DNA of 64,000 nt from Pocillopora verrucosa (taxonomy: Eukaryota > Cnidaria > Anthozoa > Scleractinia > Pocilloporidae): positions 4,043,938-4,107,937 of the forward strand of contig NC_089312.1 in assembly GCF_036669915.1 (NCBI RefSeq), given 5' to 3'. Position 1 is the first letter of the stretch. Each line of letters starts with the position of its first letter. A model generated the notes under the pieces. That model had not been told where the DNA came from and searched no databases. It worked only from the letters and a program-made list of their open reading frames with translations. The translations under genes and the position numbers were made by a program. Below are positions 1 through 13,000 of the stretch, piece by piece.

Positions 1-1268
1 TATTTTTATGAAGTAAATTGACCTCTGAAGGCGAAAAAACTGTTTGTAGAGTCCTATTGGGACAAATGAATTGACGATTTTTAATGAATAGCAGTTCTTC
101 CTGCAAGGAAGGAGCGTTGTAAAATGTGTATATGGAAGAACTGGCTGTTTAAGGTTTTCATGGGTAAGTTCGCGTCATATGCATGGGTTTTACATATCCC
201 TTTTCTGAATGTTTCGTTCTTCTTCTATCAGGGACAAAATGGAGAAAAACGATAAGAATTTGAGAGGAAAATTTATGCGTTGATAATGCTCCTTTCGTGA
301 CTCAAATTGTCAAAACACAGCTGGACTGCTGTCATGAATTTCTTTCTTAAAAAAATATTTGACGAACTCTTTCAACACTGAAACAACTGAGGAGATTGGG
401 CAAACTTTGATATTAAGGCCATGATTTCTAAATGTCCTTAAGACGAAGATTCTTCGTTAAATTTTTAAGATAAACAGAACAAAATGCTTTTATGTCTCTT
501 TTACTGACCGAGAAAATACCATTTTTGTTGCACAGCACGTGAAATATGAAAATTAACGAACCGATACATCATAGAATATGCCAAAACGAATGACACCTTT
601 GTCATGGTGGGTGACTTGCTTGCAGAGTATTGTTAATGGCTTAGCACCTGTTGGTAATTTTTTCTTTCAATAAAAACAATCGATGACAACTTTCTAGAAA
701 AGTGCGCGTAACTCTTCTTCACAATTATTGTGCTTTGATTCGTTAGGATATTATAGATACTGTTGTTTGTGTTGTTTTTGTTTTTTTTTTTCGAGATGCT
801 GCTTTTGTTGTCTTTCTTTTTTCAAAAGATATTCGAAGGGAACAGTTACAACACTAATATAATAAGCTAGAAACTAAGGAAGTTGTTCCTTCAGCAATTA
901 TATTTTGTAACGAGTGCGTTGTAAAGTGCTTAAAAAATAAAATGGCAACAACGAATTAATGTTTATATCTTGTGCTAGATTACCAGATTGTTCGGCGATT
1001 CAGTTGTTATTGCAGCGAGCATGGGGCTTTATTTTTTTCCATGCGAAAGCCAGTTACAAGTTGATATTTTTTAGCTTCCTATACAAGTAAAGAATTCTTC
1101 TGTTAAGTCTGGAAGTGACCATATTTTCGTCCAACCCAAAGCAGCTGGAAGTTGTTTTGAGTTGGACGAAATCGTTTATTTCCCGCAGAGAGAATTTTTT
1201 TGATCAGTGACCACAACGAAATGAAGTTTTGTTAGTTTTGTCTCGCTTGAAGATTTCGAGGTGTTACG
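1..1268. other. non-coding stretch, left edge
   Basis: AT-rich DNA with short T-runs (around 769-791) and no frame, splice pattern or repeat that I can support as a gene. It may be the upstream region of the candidate signal-peptide exon at 1269. Confidence 0.5.
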
Positions 1269-2777
1269 ATGAAGAAGCTTTTCAAACTGTACCTGGCCGT
1301 CATAATGTTGCTTATTTATGGTGGCCAAGTAAGAAAATACACACCCACTTTAAACTATAGATGTCCTTGCAATGTTCTTCTTTTTTCCCTTTTTCATAAT
1401 AGTGAAGATTTGTTGTGAGATAATAAAGGTGTGAGAGGCACGTCTTCAAACGAAAACTCGCCAATTGCTAATTTATTCTTGTTTCCATAATTGGAGCTGA
1501 TTTGGAGAACATTTTGAAAAGGATAACATAAGCTATTGGAACAAACCAGAGCCCCACTGTGCGTTCGAATTTAATGCCAAACATAGATATGCAGCTTGAT
1601 GTTACAAATTGATGACAGTTGGGTGCTTACCTTAACATAAAGTTTTTTGGCACCATACCCTAATCTGATACTAGATAGTTAAATGAGAGGGATTTATGAC
1701 GCCTTTCGATTTGAGAATGTTCCAACAAAAACAAGCTGGTGACTGAACACTGACCTAAAAGCTGCTGTGAAACTTCGAGGTTTTATCCATTTCCACCCCA
1801 AATCCCATGATTGAGTGGAGTGTAAATCTGAGGGCCTAAAGGTAGGATTTTTACCAGTTTTTCTCTTGAAAAATAAAGTTTCAGAAGTGTTTTTCATGCA
1901 TGGAAAAAGACATCGCAGGAGGGTTTTTCGCTAATTATAGCTAACGTTGATGTAACTACAGAAATATGAATCAATGCAGGATTTTTTCCCACTGCCAATT
2001 TCACAATGTTGAACATTCTGCAATTGTGAGTTTGACACTAATGATCGCCAGCAAAATGTGCTAAAGGAAGTCTTGCCGTAAAGTCTTTAATTTTTTAACC
2101 TTTCCTATCATACAAGGGTTTATGGCAATCACTGTAATCAATTGCTTCATCACAAGTACAGCTTTTGTCCGTGACTTTATCCTTCTAGGTTGTTGTGGAG
2201 CTTCAAAAAGCATAGAACCATCCTTTTGGACATTAAATTTTTAATCTTGGGAAAAAAGACTTTTCACCTGTCCATGTTTTTCATGGTGTATATACATTTG
2301 TTGTGCTTTTCGCGTCTGCAATTACCATTTATATTAGTACTTTGGTATCAATTTAAAGACGTAAACCTCTTAAGGAGGCTCACTTGAAAAACAAATACAA
2401 CCAAGAACGACAAAACAAAAACTAATTATCGAAATATTTGAATAACTGTCCAGGGAACTTGATAAAATTTTCTCGATTAGTTGTCTTCGCAATCAACAAA
2501 AACTCATAACAATGATAGATTAATGAAGATTGTTTTATTTATTTTGTAGTAGTTCAATAAGTTGAAAGGAGCTTATTACCATTACAGTTTTTATTTATTT
2601 ATTTGTTTATTTTAGCTGCCTTTTAAACTTGTCAAAATTTTGAAGAGCACAATTAGTTTGGATAGATTGTCGAGAAAATGTTCTCAGTCATCTAATTTGA
2701 AGTCAACTCAATCGTCTATGAAAGCCATTGTTCAGTGTTTGACAATAAAAGTACAACGACACATTGCGAAGTGTTAA
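1269..2777 (+). CDS. candidate small secreted peptide (two exons, unrecognised)
   Basis: Not recognised. Exon 1 (1269-1328) encodes MKKLFKLYLAVIMLLIYGGQ, which looks like a signal peptide, and ends at a CAA|GTAAGA donor in phase 0. A strong T-rich acceptor (TTTATTTTAG, exon from 2616) opens a phase-0 frame of 53 codons to TAA at 2775-2777. It begins LPFKLVKILK and carries three cysteines. The predicted product is 73 residues. Support is only the splice signals, phase match and signal-like start; there is no family match, and the second exon is short enough to be open by chance. The segment LVKILK...RLSR loosely resembles the candidate third exon at 5335-5479, so the two could be diverged paralogues. 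Inference only. Confidence 0.25.
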
Positions 2778-2872
2778 AAAAAATTTCAACAGCATTCTTA
2801 GCCCAGAACAAAGTAGAAAATTGGCAAGAAATACTGGTTCTTTATATTCGGATAACACTGGAAAAAGACGTA

Positions 2873-3438
2873 TTTATTGCACATGAAGTACCTTTTCTTT
2901 AATTTCTCGGGAAAAAAAACTTATTTGCGTATTATTCAACCAATTAAAACCGAGCCTTTTGGACAGTCCAAAAATAAGTTTAACCAATCTTAGAATTCTG
3001 AAGTTACTAAACTGATTAGTATCTAGCGAATGTCAGTTAAGGGGGAGGGGACGGGCATGAAAAGTCAAAGGGGAAAATGGGGCCGAAATCGTCTTTCAGG
3101 CTGTACTTCTCCTATACTAGAAATGTTCAACCCAATTTGAGAAAAGGTATAGTTTACTTGAGTTTTCATCTTTCTATGTTATTGTGCGTGCAAGGTCAAC
3201 TAGAACTTCTCTTAACGACTAGACAACGTTGCGTGCGAAAAGGTGTTAAAAGTGAGGGCCACAAACAAAAATTAATATTTACAAAAATATCTTCAAATTA
3301 ACAGTGTTAAACTTCAATGTTGAATTTTTTGTTTTCTTTTTACCTCTGTCGTTTTTGCGGTTATACACCTCGCAATCATGCGATTTGTAATTTATTGCAC
3401 ATGCAGTACCTTTTCTTTAATTTCTCGGGAAAAAAAAA
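2873..3438. repeat. 47-nt direct repeat, two copies 518 bp apart
   Basis: Positions 2873-2919 and 3391-3438 are nearly identical (one substitution, one extra A in the terminal A-run). Each starts TTTATTGCACATG and ends CTCGGGA(A)n. The flanks do not match. This is either a small segmental duplication or two ends of a degraded mobile element; no coding frame lies between them. Confidence 0.7.
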
Positions 3439-4077
3439 TTATTTTATCGTTACTCTTGGACACGGAAAGGACACCAATGTCCGCTATCGTCATTTTCCCA
3501 GCTTAGGCCGTCTAGCAAGCAGGAGAAGAAAGTGGAAAGAAAAATGTTGTTTTTGTGGGGTTTATACTGAGAATGCACGGGTCATAATTTAGGCTTAATT
3601 CTAAATACTAAATTATGTCGATGTTGGTACATTTGGTTTTTTAATTTTTTTTAACTGAATAGACCTGGCGAGCCTTGAGAAAAAAATTAACAGCATTGTT
3701 CGTTACAGGCTTTAATGAAAGAAAGACGCTCTTTGTTGATATGCAAATAATGATCAGTGCATTTTCAAATAATTTAAAAAAATAGTAATAAAATAAAATC
3801 CCGCACAGGTAATAAAGGGATAAGTTTAGAGCAATGGCAAAAGCAGGGAAGAAAAGGTTGATTTCGATTGCCTCTTTGAAGTGCTGAGTGCATCTGTCAA
3901 ACAAGTTGGTTTGTTTTCACTTCATAAGCGGCAAGAAATTATATCGTTGAATGATTTACAGTGGGCGGTCCTATATTGTTATTGAGTATTCAACTCGGGA
4001 CGTATACTTCACTCGGCAGGAATTGTTATTTTAATATGGTTTTTCGGCTGCCTGGCTGGGAGAATAAGAAATGTTAG

Positions 4078-5479
4078 TTCTTTTTCGGCAAAAGAAAAAC
4101 TCGCGCAGCGAGGCGAAAACACTGGAAACTTGCTGTTTTCGTGTTATTCCTAATCAGCATATTGCTTGAAGTAAGTCATAACGCATAACTCAATATCTCG
4201 AAACTGGGTTCGAGTCTTGTACGAAGGGATTTTCTCAAAGCGTGTTAGCCTGTATGTCGCATGGACACTAATTTTTCATTCATCAGACTTCATATGTCTG
4301 GTCTGTTGTTCGGATAACGTATAAACTGCTGTCAAACTAAGGTAAGTTGTAGGCTCTGTTTCTATTCGTCGGTAAGTAAACCATTCGTTCATAGCTTTGT
4401 GGTCATGAGCTTCAAATCGACATCTGATGAATAAAATGAAAGATGTTTATTTTTCTAATTTATGGAGCGAGACAGGGAGTAGAATTATTACCAGAATGTA
4501 AGAGTTATAAAACGGAGATTCCAACCTTTTTTAAAGATTTTGCCATAGAAGAAGAATCATATTTCTCCTCAGAAATATGATGGAAGCGACTCTAAGAGCT
4601 GAAGAGAATTATAGTTGAGATCGAATACTTCTCCCTTGTTCTTCAATGGTCTTTTCGTGCAATGAGTATTTTTGTTTCATTTGTCTCAGACAGAAAGGAC
4701 GTCTAGGTAAAATTCGTCAAAATATCGTACATAAGGAAATTAAGAAATTTTCTGCGCTAGTGCTCAACTGATCAAGTTGTTTACACCGATGGATCGAGAT
4801 CTTTGAGCCAATCAGCGGACGTGTTACCCCGAATCTTGTTGTCATTAAATATATGGTGATTGCGCATACTTTAGTGCACGTCAGTAAGATTTCACGCTTT
4901 TCAGAGAAGGTATTTCTCCGACTAGTAAAGATTCAAACTGGAAATAACCGCTTCGTAGTTTGCGCCGAGGATAGCATTGTCTTAAATCTTTTTTTTTTTC
5001 AACTAGGCAGCGACAGATTTATCACCAATCAGGTATGTGTCGCATCTCGCAAGGTTGTCAGTCGTCCAAATTAAAAACAATGATATTTTAATTCGTGCCC
5101 AAAAATCGTGGTATTTTGTACATCAGTTAATATTTTATCTTCACTCAATGTTACTTGCTGGGATTCACATTTTCATCTATATGTGCACAAATTGTTTTTG
5201 GAAGAGTTCCTATCGAAGGAATCGTGGAATTATGAAATTTCGTTTCCAGAAATGTTGTGACTGAATTCGTGTGCCCATAGTTTCCCATTGAATGTTTTAA
5301 AGTATTTTTCTCAGGATTTATTATTTTCCAACAGAGCGCAGGAATATGTCCTTGAAATTACCCTCCTACGTGTGTTGAAAATTAGAAAAATCTCAATGGC
5401 AGCACGACGGCTCAGCCGCCTGTTTGATCGAGTAGGAAATCGGAAGTGTGATAGAGACAGTGAATATAATCTAATTTGA
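4078..5479 (+). CDS. candidate three-exon small secreted or membrane peptide, start codon not found
   Basis: Not recognised. A frame open from 4078 to 4170 ends in RRKHWKLAVFVLFLISILLE, a basic stretch plus hydrophobic segment, at a GAA|GTAAGT donor (phase 0). A 26-nt micro-exon follows (5007-5032; acceptor with a long T-run then CAACTAG, donor CAG|GTATGT), giving AATDLSPI plus two bases. The third exon (5335-5479; acceptor ATTTTCCAACAG) completes the Arg codon and stays open for 47 further codons to TGA. Of the three possible reading phases through the micro-exon only this one stays open. Weak point: the first frame has an in-frame TAG at 4075-4077 and no ATG, so an upstream exon or non-AUG start would be required, or it is a relic. 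Confidence 0.2.
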
Positions 5480-5843
5480 ATTGTTATTGTGTGAAAAGCC
5501 GCAGGGGGAATCAGGATTTTTGCTAGCATCATCTCCATCCAAAATAATGACTAAGACAAAATAGCGAAAAAGCAAACCTATATGTGTTTTCATTCAGGAA
5601 TTTAGTGACATTTCGTTATCATTTCCTAATTTATTGTCCATTAAAGTCCTCGAATATGAAGCATGGATAGGTGATAAAACTTGCTCCTACTGAATATATG
5701 AATACAATTTATTCAGTTGGGCATCAACTAGTTTAGAAAACTCTTCGCGTCTCTGTTAACGCTTGTAAGTATAATCAATTACGCGGAGACCAGTGTCTCT
5801 CTCATTAAAGTAGTTATCGTAAGCGTCGAATATTTTTGTAAAA

Positions 5844-6121
5844 TCTTCAGAGATGTTGAATTTATCAATAGTTGACAATTTCTGCCAATGATTTTCGCTA
5901 GGACAAACAGGAACGCATAATTAAAGCCCCGTTAACGTTATGCCGGATAATTTAAAAACGGAAAAAGCTGTTTACGCGAACGTTTTCGTAACATTCTCAG
6001 AGATGATGAGTTTTTGAATAGTTAGCAATCTCTGCCAATGACTTTCGCGAGGATAAACAGCAACACATAAAGTCCCGATTTCGCTAGCCGGATCAATTTC
6101 AAACCGGAAAAAGTTGTTTGC
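5844..6121. repeat. diverged tandem duplication, about 149-bp period
   Basis: Copies at about 5844-5974 and 5993-6121 share the order TTCAGAGATG, CAATAGTT, TCTGCCAATGA, TTTCGC, GGACAAACAG, CGGATAATTT and GGAAAAAGCTGTTT (or near variants). Divergence is substantial, so the duplication is old. No coding potential is seen. Confidence 0.7.
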
Positions 6122-9019
6122 AAATGTATTAGACAAAGTCTGCAAGAATCTCATTTTATGATAAAAAACTACTACAATTTTTTTTCCTAATCGCGGAAAG
6201 AGAGCGGAAAGTCTTTTATGCATTTGCTGCCGTAAACGGATATTACGGCGTAGTCTAAGTTTGAATGTGCCATAAAAACAGGCAGGTATATTAAGCGTCA
6301 AAGATTGTGGAAACACTAATATTCTAAGGTAAAAATGGATTTTAAAAGAGTCATTTGTGCGAATTTTTCGCGTGATAATCGCTATCAGCCATACTCCAAC
6401 TTCACCATGATCTTTTTTCTACCGTCCTATAGAATTTACCTGGCATAAATTGCATAATTATTGTTACACGCTCGTTATGGCAATTGGTGTTATCATCAAT
6501 GAAAGTCTTTGTCTCTTCAAAATGGTTTATGGCTCGTTCGAATAATCAACCATGATCTCTAAACACACATCGAGGCTAAAATATTCCCAAAGAAGAAAGA
6601 AGCGCGAGTTAGGTTGTAGATTATAATAATAGTTAAAAAGAGAACTGAAAATAGTTAGTTAATAATCATGTGTGTTTTCAATGCACGCATGTACAAATTT
6701 CAGAGAGAAGATTATCTTTAAGTAACAACAAAGAGCCGATAGATTCATGTGGAATTATGTGTTACAATAGGTTCAGTGGATGATTTTGATAAGCGGTTGT
6801 TTGTATTTGGCACAATGTTTCTTGAGCTGAAAACTAGCCTTGTTATGTACTGAATAACAAATCAATAGAATTTATTGTTTTTAGTCGATGTTGACAACAT
6901 AGCGAGATGATCCTCACAGGACTTCTTTGCAAGTCATTGTAATTCACCTATAAAAGAAATACTTTTTACTTGTTATCATCCGCAGGTTGAAATACGATTT
7001 ATTCAATGAACTTTGTGATCAGATTCCTTCAAGGGAAATAAGGAACCAACGAAGAGTTGCCTCGTTTCCAACGTGTTGCTCATTACTTATTTGTTTATAG
7101 CGCCCAATTGGACTCTGGGAGGCACGGATTCGGTTTGCCAGTGAGACCCCTTTTCTTCATTTCTTGTGCACTACTGTATTGCTTGTAAAATGATTGCGAC
7201 ACAAAGTGTATACGCATGATTGATGTTCATAGTAAGTCATTTCATTAGTTTCTGCACGGCGAGTTTTACTCCATGAGATATTTTTCCACTCTACTTTGCC
7301 AATCATAACTGATAATTTGCATTGTTTCAAATAAACGTAAAGCTAATTCATTAAAGTGAAATTTTTTATATTTGAGCCATCAATCCAAATTTTTTGAGTT
7401 GAAAGAGTAAGTTTGTAAAAGTTGGGATTTGTAAATTTTCCTATATTTTCAATTTCAGTTGAATGTAGGTAACTTAACCTGTGGTATAGACATGATCAGT
7501 TCAGGCAGGTTTTGTGCAGGTTTTGTTTTTACCCAGTGAATGACTAAATGAACCATACAAAAAAGGTTGAGGAAGAATTCACCTCCAATTGCAATTCTAT
7601 AAAACAAACGATAGTTGACGTTTTGAAGGTGAAGTGTTTGTGTCGGAAAAGAAGGACATAAAATGATACAATTACGATTAAATCAAGTTGCACATAACTA
7701 TAACATTATCTCGGCGCATGAAATTACTTGATTTTTATATCCGACCGGAAGAGACGCGAAGCCTTCGCGAAGATTATTGGCTTCGTTTAATCTGTCGCCA
7801 CGTAATTTATCGAAAACCTTGAAAATTTGAAATTATGCCTGAATTAAACCATTTCATCTAGAAAGAGAGAAGAAAGAGTTTTATTCTCCGATTCATGCAA
7901 CTTTTGAAGTTCCCAAAATAGATTTAATTCTCTCAAATACATATTTATATGACCATCTCTTTTCTCTTGTTAGAAACGTAATGAAACAATCACTCTTGAT
8001 GTGAAATTTTGATCATCTTCAAAATTCCAAATTTTCAGTTCTAAAGCAATTGAAACGTTTCTGTTATTTCATTTATTGATTCTCAAAAATGCAGCCCAAT
8101 TTTTATTGCGTTGATTGAGCTACGACCCTTTCTTGAGAGAGTAATTGGAACTATTGCCAAATTGATTGGAAAGACTCTGACTGTTTTGACTCGTTTCACT
8201 GTCTCTAATTAACACCATTGCTGTAATATTGGGCATTTATGGAAGCGAATTCAATAACTACGCAAACCTCGGATTAAATTTCAAAATTAGAGTTGAAACT
8301 AACGATCAAATGAGTTCTTTATGAATACAAATTTAACGTTCAGGGTAAAATTCGCCCCTCTGTTTGTTGTTATTAAAACCTGCCTGCATCATTTTCAGAA
8401 AGCATGAAAAATTAATACCTGAACAATCAAAACAAACTGAAGTTTAATCAAACCAACAAATTGAAATTGTCAAGTTTAATTTATATTAGTTTCTAAGATA
8501 GCTTGAAAAAAGTTCAGCTGCACATGCTGGAAATTTTAATTTTAATCGTAAATTTTCACTTGGTCTGGTTTCATAACAAAGTATGATTTTTACTTTTATA
8601 CGCATTTCTTCCTTCCTTTAGAAGCCGTAGCGAGCAGATGATAAACTTAATTCTTATGATTGTTCTTTGGAAAGTAATCTCTACTCAGATAATTCAGTTA
8701 AAACCCGGTGTGTTAGAGCTATCTCATTTTTTGGTTTAATTTTGTATTACAATTAACGATGCCGTCTTTGATTTTCTTGTAGACTTTGTGTCTGACGTGT
8801 TGAAGTGAACAATGAAGCATCAACAGACTTACGATTAGTCTCCGTCGAAGCAATTTAAACCGACAAGAAGCTGTGCAAATTTAGTTACAAGCCTTACCTT
8901 ACCAAGGTGTTGATTTTGCCCTTTGTTTGTCAAAAGGATTACCAAGCTGAACTTCGAAAAGCCTTTGACGCGAAAGGTTGGTTTAAGTCGACGTAAAAAT
9001 TTCCTCATTGTGTCTTTAG
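6122..9019. other. non-coding stretch upstream of GPCR 1
   Basis: No gene found. One isolated segment (7101-7140) has an acceptor-like TTTATAG before it and GTGAGA after it, but I cannot connect it to other exons. The end of the stretch, a CATTGTGTCTTTAG acceptor at 9019, is a plausible end of a 5'-UTR intron of the receptor gene. Confidence 0.45.
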
Positions 9020-9037
9020 ATCAAAGAAACTTACGAT

Positions 9038-10030
9038 ATGAGCGCCAACAGAAATTCTAGTTTGAATCCACCCGAGAAGTTCGACACCGCCCATATCGCC
9101 CTTTCGTGTACATTTGTGGTGTTGATAATTCTTCTAGCTATCGTGGGCAACACATGTGTCATCCTGGCGTTTAAAAGGTTCCGTCGACTCCGCCGTGTCA
9201 CAAACTACTTTGTTGTTTCACTGGCCCTAACAGATATTCTGGTAGCTGTGATATCTATGCCAGTCTGGGCAGCTTATATAATATCTGGTCCATCGCTGTT
9301 TATACAAAGGCAGTTGATACAAATATTTTGGACCTCGACAGACATCATGGTCAGCGTGGCTTCGATATGGCACTTAACGTTTGTTAGTATCGACCGCTAC
9401 TTATGTATTACGGGACCGCTGTATTACCATACACGTATGACCAGCCAGCGAGCTATATTAACGCTTGGGGCCATATGGTGCTACTCGATCATAGTGGCTT
9501 CTTTATCGCCCACTTTCTGGGAGTCGGATCTCTACACTTTGATGATGGTTGTACTGAATTATGCAATCCCTGTCATCATAATTCTCATTGCGTACGTGAA
9601 TATCTTCAAAACTGCTCGCTATCAGGGAAAGCAAATCGAGTTGACCATCAATGGAAAGGCAAGGCGTTTTTCGATGAGCGCTGAGGTGAAAGCAGCGAAG
9701 ACGCTAGGAGTGGTGATTGGCGCGTTCATTGTTTGCTGGTCTCCTTTTTTCGCGCTTAACTTAAACTACTACATCTGCCATTGTCCCCCTCCCCCTTTAG
9801 TTGTTTCAGTTACCAAGTGGATGCATTTTGGAAATTCCATGCTCAATCCGCTTATCTATGGAGTTATGAACAAGGATTTCAGATTTGCTTTCAAGAGGCT
9901 GTTTACAGACCATTTTAAGAAATCTTCTGGGTTCAAAGGCCGCAGCATGGGGACAACTGCAGATCAAAACAGCCATGGAAGTAATGAAGAAGAAGACAAG
10001 ATTAATTTGCAAAGTGACACAGGACTATAG
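9038..10030 (+). CDS. class A (rhodopsin-like) GPCR 1, amine-receptor-like
   Basis: Seven-transmembrane receptor of 330 residues, coding region in one exon; ATG 19 nt after a good acceptor, suggesting a 5'-UTR intron. Short N-terminus with an N-glycosylation site (Asn6). Seen: N38 (1.50), LALTD with D66 (2.50), D102 (3.32, the amine-contacting position), DRY at 119-121, TM5 proline (NYAIP), TM6 CWSPFF, TM7 NPLIY, then helix 8 with F/K/R residues. ECL3 has a CxC and poly-Pro. No serines at the TM5 catechol positions, so a catecholamine ligand is unlikely. Odd: position 3.25 is Gln95, not Cys, and the short ECL2 has no Cys. The C-terminus ...SDTGL fits a class I PDZ ligand. Ligand unknown; paralogous to the receptors at 16465 and 24396. 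Confidence 0.93.
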   Translation: MSANRNSSLNPPEKFDTAHIALSCTFVVLIILLAIVGNTCVILAFKRFRRLRRVTNYFVVSLALTDILVAVISMPVWAAYIISGPSLFIQRQLIQIFWTSTDIMVSVASIWHLTFVSIDRYLCITGPLYYHTRMTSQRAILTLGAIWCYSIIVASLSPTFWESDLYTLMMVVLNYAIPVIIILIAYVNIFKTARYQGKQIELTINGKARRFSMSAEVKAAKTLGVVIGAFIVCWSPFFALNLNYYICHCPPPPLVVSVTKWMHFGNSMLNPLIYGVMNKDFRFAFKRLFTDHFKKSSGFKGRSMGTTADQNSHGSNEEEDKINLQSDTGL

Positions 10031-13000
10031 CTTTATTTACGTCGTTATTGTTTTTTATCGAGTACAACTGTGATTCTGGCCATCTTCTACAAAAGATGTA
10101 CGATATTTTTCACTAATGTTGCCTTCTGGGTTTAGAACACGCTTGGAACCGTTGAGGGGAATTTCATTACAATCGTATAAGTGTACTTTTGAAGTCTCCT
10201 AATGGAAAATATGATTAGGCCCTTGAAAAAACAATAGAGTATGCCAAAGAAGCTTTTTATGAAACTCGAGGAAAGAACAAGACCTGGTAGCCATAGCAAC
10301 GGTTAAGGATGCAACTTGCATTATAAACCGACGTCATACCTTTCAATATACTTTGTAAATATTTTCCCTCCTACAACATGTTAACCAATCTTATTTTAGA
10401 GCAGTTGCATTTCAGTATAATTATAAAATAATGGGGTAGAGATATCATAATGTGTTCTCAGTGCTTAATCGATGGCAAGTTGAGTTTACTTGATGTAATC
10501 CCAGGCGTCTAATAGCCCATAGATCTTTGTAGTCACTTAATAGCAGGAAAAGTCGTTGATATCAATCAGGGAACCCGACGATTGAGAGGGCTCCCCGGAA
10601 ATTTTATTAGAACCAGAACATTTTGCCTTCCGTTTTGTTTGGTTTTGTGGGTGCAAAACCATCAATGTAGTTATATTTAGGTAATGAAATAAAACTTTGA
10701 GCCATATCAGCGGTGGGTTAGTTTCATGCTCCCCTCTTTTTTGAGCTCTCCTAAATCTGCTGTCACTGACCGGACTGAAGTTTTTTTTACAAGTTTTTAA
10801 ACTGATAAAACATTGATATTGATGACGTCATCTATTCTGTTCTTTTAAGTATTTTATAAGAACCAATCAAAATGTTTGCAGTATTAACATCCTTAGCGGT
10901 CCTTTTATTACTTATGTCTATTTAAACTTGAAAGGCAAACGTTAAGGTAATTTTTATTATAGCTTCGTTACCAAGTTTACTAGAAATATAATTGAATTTA
11001 AGAGGTACACTTACTTCACAGAACTAAATTTAGATTTATCTCGGAAAAGTGAATAATTAACTTTTTGCTTTGTGATGAATTTGTAATTTGTAAGTGTATC
11101 TGGAAGTCAAGCGATTGGAACGTTTTTGTTGACTTTATCTGCTCCATGAAAAGAGCACAAGAATGAAAAATTTTCAATAACGACTGTGTGCGCTTAAGGG
11201 GTTCGTTGCTTTGTGGTTAATTTCAGTGCATGCACGAATTGACCTTTGTCCCATTGTCTTCTAGGTTCATAAAAAGGGACAATACATATCACTACGACAG
11301 TAAGGTTCTCGTCCATTTTAAGTGTGTCTTGAAAATATAACAATGTTAAATTATTTGAACAAAACAGCTTACCACTATGAAACATCAAAGACGAAAATCA
11401 AAATCAGTTCAGAAGTTGTTTAGTGTTCCCTGAGCTGGCTTATCTAGGACACCATGCAAGGAGGAAAAGTAGATTGCCTGGAAAGTTTAACATGACGTTA
11501 AGCCGGACAGACGAAAGGGGAGCCTAATTAAATTAAGCTAAGCGTACACATCCTCAAGTGGTAAATCACCGGTAAATAAATCAAAATGACAGCAAAGCTG
11601 TAGATTTTAATACATTACACGTCATTGCACCTAAGAATTGGCGCTGTCAACAAGAGTAGAAAATTTAAGTCTGGCACGTATACGCTGCATTTTTTTTCTC
11701 GAGCAGGAAACGGCTTCGGTGCTCATACCAGGTTAGTATGCGAGCCACTGTGTTTGGAGACATGCATGTATCAGATGGCAAAAACTTTGAATCGAACCGA
11801 GGTTTTAATGTCATGCAATAACATTACATTCAGTTATTGTCTTTAGAGGCCACAAGTTTAGTTTTTTTAATCCTAGTCTTCATAAAGTAATTTGTTAATT
11901 AATCTTATTCAGATCCACGAATATATATGATGTCGAACAGGAGTACAAATATATGATAACGGCTGATTTTTATCTCCGTTTGTTCTGCCCACCCGCAAAA
12001 TATCGTCGGCCATGAAAGAGCGAAGTAGACTTGCATGTCCTCTATGATTCATCTCTTCTTCATTCCGAGTTTCATAACGAGAGCGCCATCAATACTGCAA
12101 CAATAGCCTCTGATTCTCACTGAATCAGAATTTATTTGTTTCAGGACTGAAGCAAGAATGTTTATTTGTTTTAAAATTTCCCCATAACTCATCGACTTAA
12201 CACTCCATCCAGCCTTTCAATGACGTCATCATCAATAAGTTTTGTCAGTTAATTCCTAGTAGCACAGGAATCAAGAAGAAGAGAGAAATAAGAGGCCTCA
12301 AATGCTTCCTGATCCTATTTAACAGCTCGCACATTTTTTGACTGAAAAGAAAGTCTTGTGAGGCCTTGAGACATCTTTGGTAACTTATTATTATATTTAT
12401 TTGTTCCTTTGTACTTTCCCTTTAATAACCGTCCTAATGGTCTTTTATTTCCTCGAAAGCTGCAAATCATTTAACCTCCGGGTTGTCATTTTGGCTTCTT
12501 GTTGTGTATTAAAATGACTTTTTATTATACAAAGACTGGGAGATATGAAGATTTAACAATGTGAGATTCGCTTTTTTGGTCGTAACATGAAAAGTTGACC
12601 AGAGACTTTTTATTGTACGAAGATTGAGAGATATGAAGACTTAACAATGTGAGATTCGTTTTTTGATCGTAACATGAAAAGTTGACCAAAGATGAACAAT
12701 ACGTTACGAGACAATTTGTATTATTGTAGTCGTTTAAAATGTAAAAAATTTGGCTAGAAATAAAGTAAACGAAGTTTTAAACCATATCTTCCATTGATCT
12801 TCGAGGAATTTGAATCTTTATTTCTGGTATTTATTGGATTTTGTAACCTTCCAAACTTTCAATGCTCATTAGAATTTCACCTTGTTATTAAAAATTCGAT
12901 TTTCGAAATGCAATCAGGTTGTTAAGATATTTCTGACAGTTGAATGAATAATCAAAAAAAGATGAAACATTTTCCTTTTAAAACCTTGATGAAAAATTTC

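Noticed and set aside
7101-7140. 40-nt segment with acceptor and donor-like ends
   Set aside because: No neighbouring exon in a compatible phase and the donor (CCA|GTGAGA) is weak.
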